From positions 11,422,501 through 11,486,500 of the forward strand of contig NW_024881313.1 of the NCBI RefSeq assembly GCF_018691265.1: 64,000 nucleotides of DNA, written 5' to 3'. Shown in pieces: positions 1 to 12,400 of the stretch. The notes under the pieces were generated by a model. That model did no database searches, was not told the origin of the DNA, and saw nothing but the letters and a program-made list of their open reading frames with translations. The translations under genes were made by a program, and so were the position numbers. The stretch is from Tyto alba (lineage: Eukaryota; Chordata; Aves; Strigiformes; Tytonidae). Each line of letters opens with the position of its first letter. Position 1 is the first letter of the stretch.

Positions 1-1281
1 TCCATTTCTAAAAATAATTTCTAATTCATAATTGTATTTCACCACAGTGACAACTAGTAACAAACATGCTACCAATAATATTTACCAGCAAAGTCTTTCA
101 GAAGGTATCATATCTGCATAAACAGTTATGTGGCATTCCTCTTTTACACATATTTGCTCATTTTTGGAGACATGAGGTTCTATTTTAAGACCCTATATTG
201 TTTGACTATAGAGCTTGGCAGAAATACTTCAGATGTCAAATGTTGCTCTGCAAAGTTATTATATGGGTGTGTTAACATGGATTGCAGAGTTAATGTAGGT
301 TGCAGGACCCTGTTTTAAGACAAATCATTATTAGAAGGTGCTTGACAATTTTTCTGGGACTGATATTTTCATGCTTTATACTGTTAGTGTATGGACTAAA
401 ACAAACTGCATGGCTTATGAAGTAAAGGACGAAACTTTTGCTTTCTCCTATCTACTAGAACTTCTAAAGTTGGTCATTTGCTTTGATAAACTTGGTGTTC
501 TACTGCACCGATACCCTAAAATAAGCCTGCCCTACAAGTGCAAATCAATGTATTTGCAAGGAAGAAGGTGACAAAACAGTCATGCTCTTTTCTATAAATC
601 ATACATCCTTCACTTCACTTCCTTCTTAATGGCATTCAAAGGAGCAGATGGGCTGAAGATCACAAATGCAGGGCCATCACTTCCCTCCTCAGCCAGCTCA
701 GGGGTGGTATTCAAGTGCTCCAGGCACGAATCATATGGATCTTTATACTCAGTAATCAATATGAAACATCAGTAATACTTGACTCATCATTAAAAGTGTC
801 ATTATTGTTATACTGCTGAAAGAAGATGAGGCTGATGGGAATCCACACCAGTGCAACAGTTCCAAGGACATCTGGTCCCTGCACCCCTCCAGCACCAACA
901 CCCTGCACAAATTAAAACTCCAAATGTGTAACATCAGCCTCTTAAGAAAAGTGTGTTGTTCTTCAGAAAGAAGGCAAAATATATCAAAAACATTGCCCAA
1001 GATTTATTGTTTAAACCTGCATGGAATTTTCTTCAGTGAAAATTTACATAAGCCAAATAACCCTAAGAAGGACATATTTCCCATGATAAAAAAAATACCT
1101 TACCAGTGGTTCTCTGCCAGCCCAGTCTGTGAGAAAAGGCAGACACAAGCTCCTCTTGAGCAGCACAGTCAAAGCCAGGTAGCAATCGTTTTGCCTACAC
1201 AAAAATCATCCCACTGGAGTCTACCCAGTGCAAAACCAGTGCTATCACGCAGGTAGTCGCCAATAGCAGGCCAATGTTACT
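1..1281. other. Intergenic, no gene seen
   Basis: AT-rich sequence with only short chance frames. Nothing recognisable. Confidence 0.6.
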
Positions 1282-1772
1282 GTTCCTACATAAGGACATG
1301 GACCTGCTCAAGTGGGCCCAAACGAGGCCACGAAAATGCTCAGGGGGCTGAAGCACCTCCCTGATGAGGCCAAGCTGAGAGAGTTGGGGTTGTTCAGCCT
1401 GGGGAAGAGAAGGCTCCAGGGAGACCTTATAGCGGCCTGCCAGTGCTTAAAGGGGGTACAGGAAAGGTGGGGAGGGACTCTTCATCAGGGAGTGTAGGGA
1501 TAGGATGAGGGGTAATGGTTTTAAACTGAAAGAGGGTAGGTTTAAATAGGAGATAAGGAAGAAATCCTTTCTTGTGATGGTGGTGAGACACTGGAGCAGG
1601 TTGCCCAGAGAAGCTGTGGCTGCCCCCTCCCTGGAAGGGTTCAAGGCCAGGCTGGACAGGGCTTTGAGCAACTTGGTCTAGTGGAAGGTGTCCCTGCCCA
1701 TGGCAGGGGGTTTGGCATTGGATGATCTTTAAAGTCCCTTCCAACCCAGACCATTCTATGATTCCATGATTC
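1282..1772 (+). mobile_element. CR1 LINE, 5'-truncated 3' end
   Basis: The sequence encodes the C-terminal tail of CR1 ORF2 ([20 protein letters not shown], then [15 protein letters not shown]). The 3' UTR has the usual GTTGCCCAGAGAAGCTGTGG block. It ends in the octamer-like tail ATTCTATGATTCCATGATTC. It is an old truncated copy without coding capacity. The 5' limit is approximate. Confidence 0.93.
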
Positions 1773-2118
1773 CTGGTTAGACTTATGGATATTATTTTGT
1801 GAGTTACTTTGATTACTGCAAAATCAATAAGGCTAATCACAGAAGTAAAATAAGCAATATATAGTTAAAACCAACCAAGACTGATTTTAAAGTAGTACCA
1901 AACAAGGGAAGTTACAAAAATTACCATTGTAAAAGCTTGGGTTATATTTCTGTTTCATAATAAGAATAGTCAAATAGTAGTCTGTAAAACAAAGTTTTAT
2001 TACCTATTTTCAGTGATAAGAACACCTATATGGAATAACACTATATTCATAGCTATTTTTCCCTCTACCACTATTAATCTGTAAGCTGACATGGAAGTCA
2101 ATACATAATGCAGTCTAG

Positions 2119-2439
2119 TACAGTGAATGGAGTTACTATGAAGCTGTAGGAGTTTGCGTCTCCCTTGCAGTCCTTGCATTCAGCACTGGCCGTTATGGAT
2201 TTTCAATAGGAGGAGATGACCCAGCAATCTACCCAGCCCATATAGTACATCACATTGTCTTATTGGGACTTGGTGAGTTTTCACATCTAAGCTGCTCACA
2301 GTTTATGTATACAAGAGAGCTAAAATTGAGTGTAAATACCTTAATGTCTTCCTTGTGTGTGTCATCCCTAATCATTAGCTCGCCATCTGTAGAATATTGT
2401 CCAAGCTGCTACAGATACATCTATTCAAATGTATCTTAA
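2119..2439 (+). other. Unassigned open frame with splice-like borders
   Basis: A frame stays open for about 106 codons from the TAG at 2116 to the TAA at 2437, with no ATG in its first half. Inside it, a pyrimidine-rich acceptor (TCTCCCTTGCAG, ending 2170) and a donor (GACTTG|GTGAGT, exon end 2272) enclose 102 nt in symmetric phase 1. The peptide includes STGRYGFSIGGDDPAIYPAH and then a hydrophobic stretch. I do not recognise it. It could be an exon of an unknown or neighbouring gene, a relic, or chance. Confidence 0.25.
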
Positions 2440-5400
2440 TTTTTAGCTGACTGTGGCTTCTTGACATGTCCCATCAAATAGCCAATAATGATGTATTTTT
2501 TGGCATTCCTAAAACGGCTTCCCATGTCTCTCAATTACTTGCCCCCAGCAGAATGGCTGCAGTTATTAGCTTGTGCTTCACTGTGTCATTTGTGTTACTC
2601 TAGTTCCATGTGAAGTATGACTTCCTGCCATTTATTTGCTAATGGCGACTAGCTGCCTTTTCCCCCTGAGGTTCCCCCCCACCCCTCCCCATATGTACTA
2701 AATTATTTGCTGGCCAGAAGCATAATTATATTTCATTGTCAGTACATTCCTCAGTTTCTTTATGTTCTGTTCACATCCAGCAATATAGAATTACTTAGCA
2801 ACAATTAAACTTCTAGAGTATAATTAAGAGGTATATTCAAAGTACTAAATCTAATCAGCATATAATACACTATCTGACATAGACAAAAAAATACAACTTA
2901 GAAAAATGCTTTGGGACTTGTGATTATGATTTTTTTTAAATCATCTTTGACTGTAGTCTTTAATTCCAAAATACAATTCCATATTAACCTATGCACAGTA
3001 ATGATGCAAACAGCATTGGCAGAGTTTCTTTAATTTGATTTTGTGAAGAGGAATAAGTGTTTAGTTTAATCTGTTTGGAATCGGCCAAAACTAAAGCCCA
3101 CTGAAATTCACTCCTCTCTGTGTTATTTCCATTTGCCAGGAGAAAAAAAAAAATCACAATTTTGTAGATTTGTTTAGTCAGCCTCCGTTAAATACTGGTT
3201 ACCAAAAAAGTCTTTTGTGCATTTCTGGGCATCACAGATTGCTAACATGGAGTTTGCTGATGAATTCCTGGTGGGGGTTTGTAAACCTCTAGCAAGGAAT
3301 GGAACCCAAATACATAGGGGAAAAAAAATAACCAAACTGAAGTCAGGATAGAGGCAGTCAAAACATGGAGGCAACAGAAGAGTGTCTATCCTATATAATC
3401 TTGTGTTCTGGCCTACTTCATTATTCCCTTTATTTTTTTGGGTATGCTGTATTTCCAAACTGTGCAGTTAGAGGATGCTTTGGCACTGTTTGCTACCTGT
3501 ACATATTACAGGTGAGACTTCAGAGTCCTAGTATTTCCTGGTCTGTTCAAACAACAAAGTGTTCCCAGACCTTTCCATATTCAGCCTCAAATCCCCCTGG
3601 CCAGCCAGCCTTCCGCTCCACACTCTATTTGGGAAAGTGACACCTTTAATCATTCAAATCACAAATGGGTCAGACAAGGTGAATTTGGGATGTGGTGAAC
3701 CAACTCTACAACTAAACATCAAGAAGCAGTATGAAACCAGCATGAAAATAGCGCTGAGCATGTAGTTCTGCATTAAACAGTGCCAGGGACTATTAATGGG
3801 AAATTGCTAAATTCTGTGTTGGTAAACTGTTCACATGATCTGCCTTGCTCTTGGCCATAGCAGCCAGCACCGTCCCAGGCCACCCCTAAGGGCGCTTTAC
3901 AGAGTTTGAACTCCGCGAGGACCACTCCCAGCAGGCAGCTTGTGCCTAACCACGTTGTTTTGTAGGGTGAGACAGTTTACGCAGGCAGGGTACATCATGC
4001 CTGTTGGTGCCTTTTCCAGCGAAGAGACCTGGATATTTTTAATATTCTAGTCTAGATGTAACTTTACAGTCCTCGCATCTCCCTAACACACTGTAGGGGC
4101 ATCTGCCCTATGACCTACGCCAAGCAGATTCACCGCTATCCAGTATGTCACCACAGCAGGATTTGGAAACAGAGGAAGTACCCAATTTTGATCTATCTCT
4201 GGCCAGAAGAGCCTTTTAATTCAGTGGAGTAACAGCCAGCAGTTTTATTACATGTTGAATGCTATTATATTTCTATCTTAAACACAGAAGGACATCGGGT
4301 TAGATGTGTAAAGTGCTAAATCCACATTATGTTGTCAAGGAAGAACTGCTCAGCATTCAGATGGTGAAGTGTTTTATAAAATATTAAAGTGAAACAGTTA
4401 ATATGATGAGAAGTGTGACAGAAACTGCTATAAACAGATTAATAGAGAAGGGTTTAGAATAATTTGTATTAAGTATAGCATCCTGTGGATAGGTATTGCC
4501 TACCACTGCAGGCAATATTCTCTCATATTTTTTTAGCTAAAAGTATTCTGCTCTGCCTGGTCTATCTATTTTAGAGTAGGTAGTTGGAATAACATTGAAA
4601 GTATGTTTTCTTTATTACTATGATAAGTTTGAGAGAGACTCTATGATTTAACATGATCTGGGAAAAACAAGGCATCCACAAGAAAGCTTGTGGAAAAACG
4701 AGGACCCTGTGATTTGCCAGATATGAATGTGATAATAGAGGCAGAAGGAAAGCACTGCTGGACAGTCTATAACAGTTTTTTAATTTCCAGTCTACCCTCA
4801 CAATAACACATATTCCACTTATACTTTGCCCCTAAAATCAGGTTTACGGTCTGCAGCCTAACATATAAGCAACAAGATGTAGTTACAACCTCTACAAAAG
4901 AACACAAATTACTACCCACTACATTAATCAATTGTCCTACATTTTATAGGGGGAAAGTCATCAGTGTAGACAGTAATCATTAAAAAAAAGGAAACAAATC
5001 TGTCTCTCCAGCATGCTAAAAAGCACAAAAATGAGAAAACAGAACTAAACATTGTGACAGCTATTTATAACCAAGATAGTTGGGAAAAACAAGCAATTTC
5101 AATACATTCTGGAGACAATAAATATCCCTCTAAATTGTGTGCATCTGAGGATTCACATGTACACATGTATATCCAATTCACATTGATTTCTATGTAAAGT
5201 TCTAACTATACTTTCTACTGCTCAGCAACTCAGAGAAGCTTAGCATAAGTCTTAGAAAAAACGACAGGCTAATATTTTTACTTAGGAGCCTGTAATTTAA
5301 TGTAGACTGTAAACGAAATTGATATATTTAAAAGTGTTTTCTTATTTGTTCCAACAAAATCTGAAAAGTGTTGTAGACCTCAGTTTGGGTACATCCCTGC

Positions 5401-8400
5401 TAAGTGTTAAAGAAATCCTGATGTCACCTCTGACACAGCATAGCAACCATCATCAACAGCACTTACCTTACTCTTTCCAGAATAAGGCCATATAACTCCT
5501 CTAGAGCAAATGCAGCAAAACTTGGCTTTGCTTCTAACACCCATGACAAATACATGCAGTTGAACAAAATTCACCTTCCTGATCTCTGTAAGTGGGTGGT
5601 TTGACCCCACTTACACCCAGAGCTTTGAGCATTTCCATGTAATGGTACTAAAGGAATAGTTGTTGGTAAGTGCTTCTGAACAAGTACCTCTGACTGAAGC
5701 CTGCAGAAGCTAATTACAAGCTTTGCTAAATGAAGATGATCAGGTGTTAAAGGTGAGAGAAGTTAAATAATTTCAAATCTACAATGGTAAGTTTTCCCAT
5801 TTCCTAAAAAGTTCCACTCTATAATGCTGTAAGGGATGGAAAAATCTGCTTTTATCTTGACAAATTATTTCAGCTGTTAATTAACAGCATGAGTAGAACT
5901 TTACACCTTACCTTTACTGTTACTTTTGGGGCTCTTAAATATCTTCTTGTGAGAAGACTTTTTGCAGCTAGAATAAAGCCAAACAAAGTCTGATTTTATA
6001 TTGATATAGGCCTTGAAACTAGTCCTAGGCAAAGCCCCTACTTAGTTACACAGGTGATACACATGTAGCCCTTAAAGTCAGGGCATCTGGCTGCAAGGAT
6101 TGCTCCTGTTTCTAAAAGATACACTCTTAATTAAGCAAAAGGGTTAGGGCTGGGCATGAAATAATGCAAGAACTAGAAACTTCCTGGCTTAGATCCATTG
6201 GAAACAGCCTTCAATGCAGTGAAGTTTCAGCCAGGAAAATGTACCATTTTGGTGCACGGTACTGATGGTAATAGGGAAGGATAATAGGAAGGAGGCCAAA
6301 AGCTGCCCCTGGCTGATGGGTAAAGCACTTCTCTGCTGTCTAGGAGGCCAGCAGAAACAGATGTGAACTCTGAACAGCGAGAATGTCTGTGACATGGCTA
6401 CAGCTCCTCACCTGTGCAGGGGAGGGCTCTTGTATCCCAACATATAATAGGATGCAATTGGCAAGCCAGTGCAGAGTGCAACACACACGTTGACCTTTGG
6501 GCACGATATAATGGAAGGGCCATGCAAACATGAAAGCAAGATTAGGAAACAAGTTTCCCAGCCTTAATTACAAAATAACAGGATCTATACTGTCTGCCAC
6601 TAGCATGTTAACTTACTGTCCCTGTGACTTTGATGAGGCTTTGACATAGTTATGCGTGATGATCTCACTGGGAGGTGAGGTAAATGCGCTGGGGGGGACG
6701 AGGCTGCTGCAAGGTGAGAGCAGAACTGGTGAGAAACACCCTGAGCCCTTACCAAGAGCTCTCTGGCAGAGTGGGAGGATGTTTTGCAGAGGGTTCATCA
6801 GCGTTATAGCCCATAGGTCTGTACCTTAACCTAACCCACACAAGCAGCTGTCGTAGCCCAAGGGGACTCAGCTATCTTAAAAGAAGTGCAAGAAAATCAT
6901 ACATGTGCAAACTGGTGAAACAGTAGGGGGTTGTGTGTCTGGCTGAATTGAAAATAAATGCATGAATAATTTTGTCTGTGTTGTGTGGTTTGGCTGATGT
7001 AGTTTATGGCTACCAGCGCATCTAGCAGCTCCTGACACTGCAGAAACAGTCCTTGTAATTCTATAGCAGTGCCCAAGTGACAGCGGGTGACAGCAAGAGG
7101 AGCATATTTTAGAAGCCTGGTTATGCTCCACTTGGGACTGCTGACTGCTTCAGCCCCTAGCGCAGTACAGATTTGGAAAAGCACAGCTATGCCTTAAGGC
7201 CACCTTTGCCCACGTTTCCTTGAATCTCACCCACATGTCTCAAGGAATCTAGTTAGTGTTTTCCCTCTTTATACTAAAATTAGGATGAGACCTGATTAAC
7301 CTGCTCCTGGTGGATATTCCGCCTCTTTTCGATGATTCAAAACAGGTCCGGCAGCTGTGGCTTGCACGGTGAGAAGGAAGCAGGCAGCATCTTTCTTGTT
7401 TCAGAGAGACTGTAGGTTTGTTCTTCTGAAGCAGCTGGTATTTCTGAGCTTAAAAATAAAACGCGATGCTATGAAAAATGTGCATGTCACACATTAATTG
7501 ATAGCTTTTCTCATCACTCTATGAATATAGGAAACATTTTCAGCCCATTCACATCTTTGTGGCTCAGTAATGAAAGTCTATGTAAAGGAAAGAAAAGTTA
7601 AAAAAAAAAGCCTAGAAGACTTAAGCCTAGAAGCTAGTCATTACTTTTCTTGTCAGTGGCTGTATCCCAGTGAACTTTATAAGTAATTCATGATATTCCT
7701 TTTTTTTTTTTTTTTTTTTTCCTTACTCCACAGCATAGTGGGACTATCCATTGAGATTGGGATTCCTTGTTGGGCTTCACAAAGAGTCAATGGTTGACCA
7801 AGAAGGGACAAAGGAGGTTTGTGAATCTGTGCTGAACTGAGGGGCTATTACATTTTTAGCTAAGTTTGAAAGGAGGAAAATGTCATCTAGAAACAAAAGG
7901 GGCATACTCAATCCATATGTCAAAGCCTAATAAATCCTGTCTTTGATTTTGTGATTGTGAATAGATCAATTAAATGTATGTTACATTCCTGAATGAACCC
8001 TTGTATTTTTTATCTGTTTGTGGCATGAACATGTTTTCCTGAGTGGGAACCAGGGGTTCAGGAAACAAAGGGCTCTTGAACTCACTTTCATTTCCTTTTC
8101 CCAAAGAGCCCAAGTCTGAAATAATCTTCAGATGAAACCAGAAATTAGGACTCCATGCTTAAGCAAAGTAAAGCCTCTCCACATCAGTCACACATCTGGC
8201 TAAATGATAAAAGATGTAAACAAACGCTTTCCATTTGGAACATTTAATGAGAGTATTTCGGAGAGGTAAGACCACTTCAGAAGTTGAGAACCTTTTATTT
8301 CCTTCCTCTCACAAGCTATAATTCTTTTGTAGAATATGTAGAAGTGGCTAGGTACATACTTTTCCTTCCCATCCTGAGGAAGGCGGCAGCCACAGGGCCA

Positions 8401-9194
8401 GGAAGACAGGTGAAGCCAAACACTGACAAAGTCCCTACAGCTCCGATTCACCTTTAAAGAGTTAAACCATAAAGTGAGCAGTCTCAAAGGCCGGAGGAGA
8501 TGAGCATGCAAGGACCAGCATGACTTCCACTTCATATGGTGTCGTGGTTTGGGTGATCAGGATGGAAGATGAGGCTTCAACCGCTGCAGCACTGGCCAGC
8601 ACTGACATATGTTTAATGGAAACTGAGCTGGGAAAAAAAAGAAGGGAAAAGCAGAGGGCATTGCAGCGAGGCTCTGCCCGGCGCTGTGAGACAGTGAGGT
8701 GGGTGCTCTGCCCCAGCAGCCACCCTGCCTCAGCAGGTGTGCGCAGCTGGTCAGGGAGCTCTGCTTTTCTGAAACTAACGGGGAACGCAGCAATCCCCAA
8801 AGAAATCTGTTGTTAAGGACAGCAACCATGCTCCTGGCACCGTCACAGTTTCTCCCTCCTCTCCACAGCTGATAACACATCTCAAAGGTGGAGGTTTCAG
8901 TTCTTCCCAGTTGTCAACCCTCTGCCTTCCACCTTCCTCCCCCAGACTGGCAGAACACCAGCCACCTCCTCCTCATCTAAAAGCTAAAATTGGCACAGCA
9001 CGTGGATACTTGCACACTGCAGTGACACACACAGATGAAGTTAATTTTGCGTATTTGTGTGACTGTCTGCTCACCTATGTGATGTCATTAACACCACCTG
9101 GGCTCTGTAGCTCCAAAAAGTCACCACGAGAACAGAAGTTTCGGCACTTCCCATAAGAGACAAGTTGATCAGGACATTGGAGAAGAAAGATTAG
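2440..9194. other. Intergenic, no gene seen
   Basis: Mostly AT-rich, with short open frames lacking any family resemblance. Contains the T21 run at 7700. The part at 6,380-6,850 is somewhat richer in GC without an identifiable element. Confidence 0.6.
7700..7720. repeat. T21 homopolymer
   Basis: Twenty-one consecutive T bases, followed by CCTTACTCCACAG, which looks like a polypyrimidine tract plus AG but has no associated exon. Confidence 0.9.
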
Positions 9195-9400
9195 TCATAC
9201 ATTGCATTTACATAAGGCTCTTCCCAAGTCTCCAGGCACCATAAAAGGTGGGTTCATCTTCACCCCTCCCTTTTTCAGGCGTGAGAAGAGTACAATATAG
9301 AGAGAGCAAATGACTTTGCTGAGGTTAGCCTTAAGTCACCAGTGGAGCAGGACACAGATCCCTGGTGCTAGGGCTTATTCATACCATCCTCTGCCACCAA
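9195..9400 (+). repeat. Ancient MIR/L2-like interspersed relic
   Basis: The order of elements follows the widespread amniote repeat: GCATTTACATAAGGCTCTTC, then a CACCATAAAAGGTGGG segment, a degenerate GAGAAGAG...GAGAGAGCAAATGACTTTGC, GGTTAGCCTTAAGTCACCAG and CAGATCCCTGG. It is heavily diverged, so the family and limits are uncertain. Confidence 0.5.
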
Positions 9401-12400
9401 CACAAACTGACTCAGCAGTGAAGCCAGTTTCAGAAACCAGATGCAAATCTGGTTCTTCAAAGTCGCACAGACTCTAATGAAAGATGCCTATATATCTCAT
9501 GAATAAGCTTGTTCGTTCATGCTCCCTTCATTACCATGTCTTGCGTCTGCAGGGGACAGTGCAGAGAGATTGTCAGGTTTCACACATGGCACTCATTAAT
9601 TTGACTCCTGAATCATGAAGAGAGACCCATTTACAAAGGAGCTTTGCAAGGCTTCTCCAAATCAAATTAATGTGAGTCAAATCTCTGGGTGAAGCAGCTA
9701 ATAAGTACAGTCTTAATAAAACAGGGACTATTGGCTTTTAGCTTGGTTATAGAGAAACAAAGCTCAAGCATACACTTGGTCTATTTGTCTGACTCCAACC
9801 TGCCTATTGCCTTTGAACCCATTAAACACCACCAATCAAACACAGAAATGAAGTCAGTTGAGATATCAGGTCCTTACAAGTGCTGCAAAAATTGATGGTT
9901 GTGTAAAAGAGAGATCTAAAAAATACACCCATTACAGAAAGGATACACCTTTTAAGGGACACTGACATATCCACATAGAAACGGTCCCATTGCTAAATAT
10001 AGAATCCAAATGATTTTCTGATTTATCTGATAGAGTAATTACTGCTTAAAAAAAAAACAAAAAAAAATTGTAATAGAGAAAGTTCCTGACAGTGTTAAAA
10101 AAAATTTAAGGGAAGGAAAATTAGGGGTGCCTCGATTTCCAAAACCAGCACCCTTCTAAGAAATAAATCCCAAATTAGTCAGTGCCATAAATAATCCCAT
10201 AAGAACCTGTGCTTCTCAGGTTGTGGGCTCATTTTTTTTGCCTTGACAGTTAGAAGAGATTAAGATGATAGGGGCACAGTGTGCTGATTAAGGAAAAAGA
10301 AAAGTGGTTTGCTCAGCAGATGTCTTGTCAAAACCACATCCTTTAATCTGAAGTACAAACACTAAGACCAGCATTGCAGTGATCTGTTTTAACCATCAGA
10401 GCATATAGCATTCTGGGGCACAGCAGTGGAGAAGATGAAGGATGTACCATCATGAGGGTGCAGAGGAACTGCAAGGTAAATGTCTTTCTGTGAAAGGATA
10501 AACTCCACTGTCTAGACAGTTTCCCATCAGGAGGAACTTGGGAGCTGGGGACAGACTTGGTGGTCTGAAGAAATCTGCAGCCTAAGAGACTGAAGATGAG
10601 GCTAAGAAAGAGGAAATCTTAAGTTGTGTCAATGTCACTCTCATGACGTGTAAACCTGTTCACAGGAGAAAATCTTTGCCTTTCATTTTTGCCATCTGTC
10701 AGCTGTATTAAGGTGCTTTAAAATGTTTGTTGACACAAAAATTAAAAATAGCAATTTTTTTGTTTGAATGCTGGATAGGGCTAACATGCTCTTCCACAGT
10801 TCAATAGTTCAGAGGAGACTCTGTGCAAACAGTACCTGTAGTCAGCAACCAGAGACTATCGACAGTCTTTTGCAATGTTAATTCACAGCTCAATCACGGT
10901 GTTGGAAGCATGAAACAGCAAGAAAAGAGACTTTTCCAGCAAGAGGCCTGGGATAAAAGCCCACTCACATATATGTACACAAACAGCTCTAAGTCTTGGT
11001 TCAGTTAAGCTGGCTGCAGTTGGCACACTGCATAAAGCTAGCCCAATCAGGGATGGAACCTGTATCTCTCTGCAAACTCTTAGGCTAAAAGAAATATCTT
11101 TGTTTCTTTCCCCTAATGTAATTAAATTACATGTACAATTTGTCAGAATTTGCTCGAAGGCTTGAATTTATGACAGGACACTAACTCATCCAAGCATATG
11201 TTGTTTAACAATATAAAACAGAGCAGGAATTGTATCTGCAGTATGAGCCCCTACAACTTTGTCATTTGTCATTTATGAAAATGCAGATACATGGCAAAGA
11301 GTATGCTCTCTACAGTATTTTCTCCATCATATCTAACAGTGCAGAAACCTAATTCACTTCAAACTTTACAAAATAACCTCATTTATGACGGTTGCCTTTT
11401 TCTTTTTTTTAATCTATTCAATTTTCTGAACATTAGCTTGGTGGAAAACTTACTAGGGAGTTTGATTAAATATTAACACCGTATTACACATACATGTATT
11501 TTTCCAGCTAAATGTACAATGACCTAAGGGTACAAGGATGTGAGTGTGCATATAAGAGCAAGTAAACACATGTGCAAAGTCACTGCTTTGAATGCAGGCA
11601 TAGAATTAAGATTAAATAAACAAATAACTTCTCTCTGTGGACATCAAATCCCCAAACTGATGGGGCCTGACAAGTGGGGTATGTCACACTGAGTGTAGCG
11701 GTCTCCCGAGGAAAGGCTCAAGGGATTTTGCTGCAGGATGAGTACAAGACATCTAAGAGAGCACCCCTCTCCTGCCGCCCCACGACCTCGGAGCATCTGC
11801 AGGCACATTCGGAGCACGGGCTGGGGAAAGGCAGACACGTGCAAAAAGCCACGGGCACGCGGGGAGAAGGCACAAAGTAGTGCACGATGCACCGCAACAC
11901 ATGCCCCCGTGGGTGCTGTGTGCACCTGGAACTGCATGGGCACTCTGAAACGTGCCTGCAGTGCTGCCCTCTCCTCCAGCCTCTGCGCTTCCAACGGCAA
12001 ACTTGGCCGACACGTTCACCAGATCAGCAGCCCCAAAGGTCCTTCCAACAACCGCAAAGCTAAGGGCTGTTTTCTGGTTGTCCAACAGGACTGTCACATC
12101 CAGTATGTGACCAAACGGAATGGGTCGGAGTGTCCGGACAGTGCTTCACATTACATTACAATCCCTGGGTATTATTTGGATCAAGGAGCATCTCCTGTTT
12201 CCTGACTGCCTGGTTCAAACTCTGTGCTGCTTCTGAGCAGAAAGCAAATGTTATCATAGCTTTAGAAAAGCCTGCCTTTCCAGATCACATTAAAATCATT
12301 CGCAGAATGATGATTGCCCAAAACAAAAATTTAAGTAAGCATATTTATCTAGTCTACAACATTCATTTTGGCTTCTAAAGAAAAAAGCAATTTTTTTCTC

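Noticed and set aside
1427..1840. 137-codon frame on the minus strand
   Set aside because: Antisense translation of the CR1 3' UTR.
1..4000. Search for the last exons of VWDE, the expected convergent neighbour
   Set aside because: No Cys-rich EGF-like exon was found on the plus strand. The gene probably lies beyond the left edge.
8525..8620. TGTCGTGGTTTGGGTGATCA, resembling the start of some avian LTRs
   Set aside because: No collinear LTR body, TATA box, poly(A) signal or matching end follows.
11738..12205. 155-codon plus-strand frame and 114-codon minus-strand frame
   Set aside because: Open on both strands in a GC-richer patch, low-complexity composition, no family resemblance. Kept only as a CpG patch finding.
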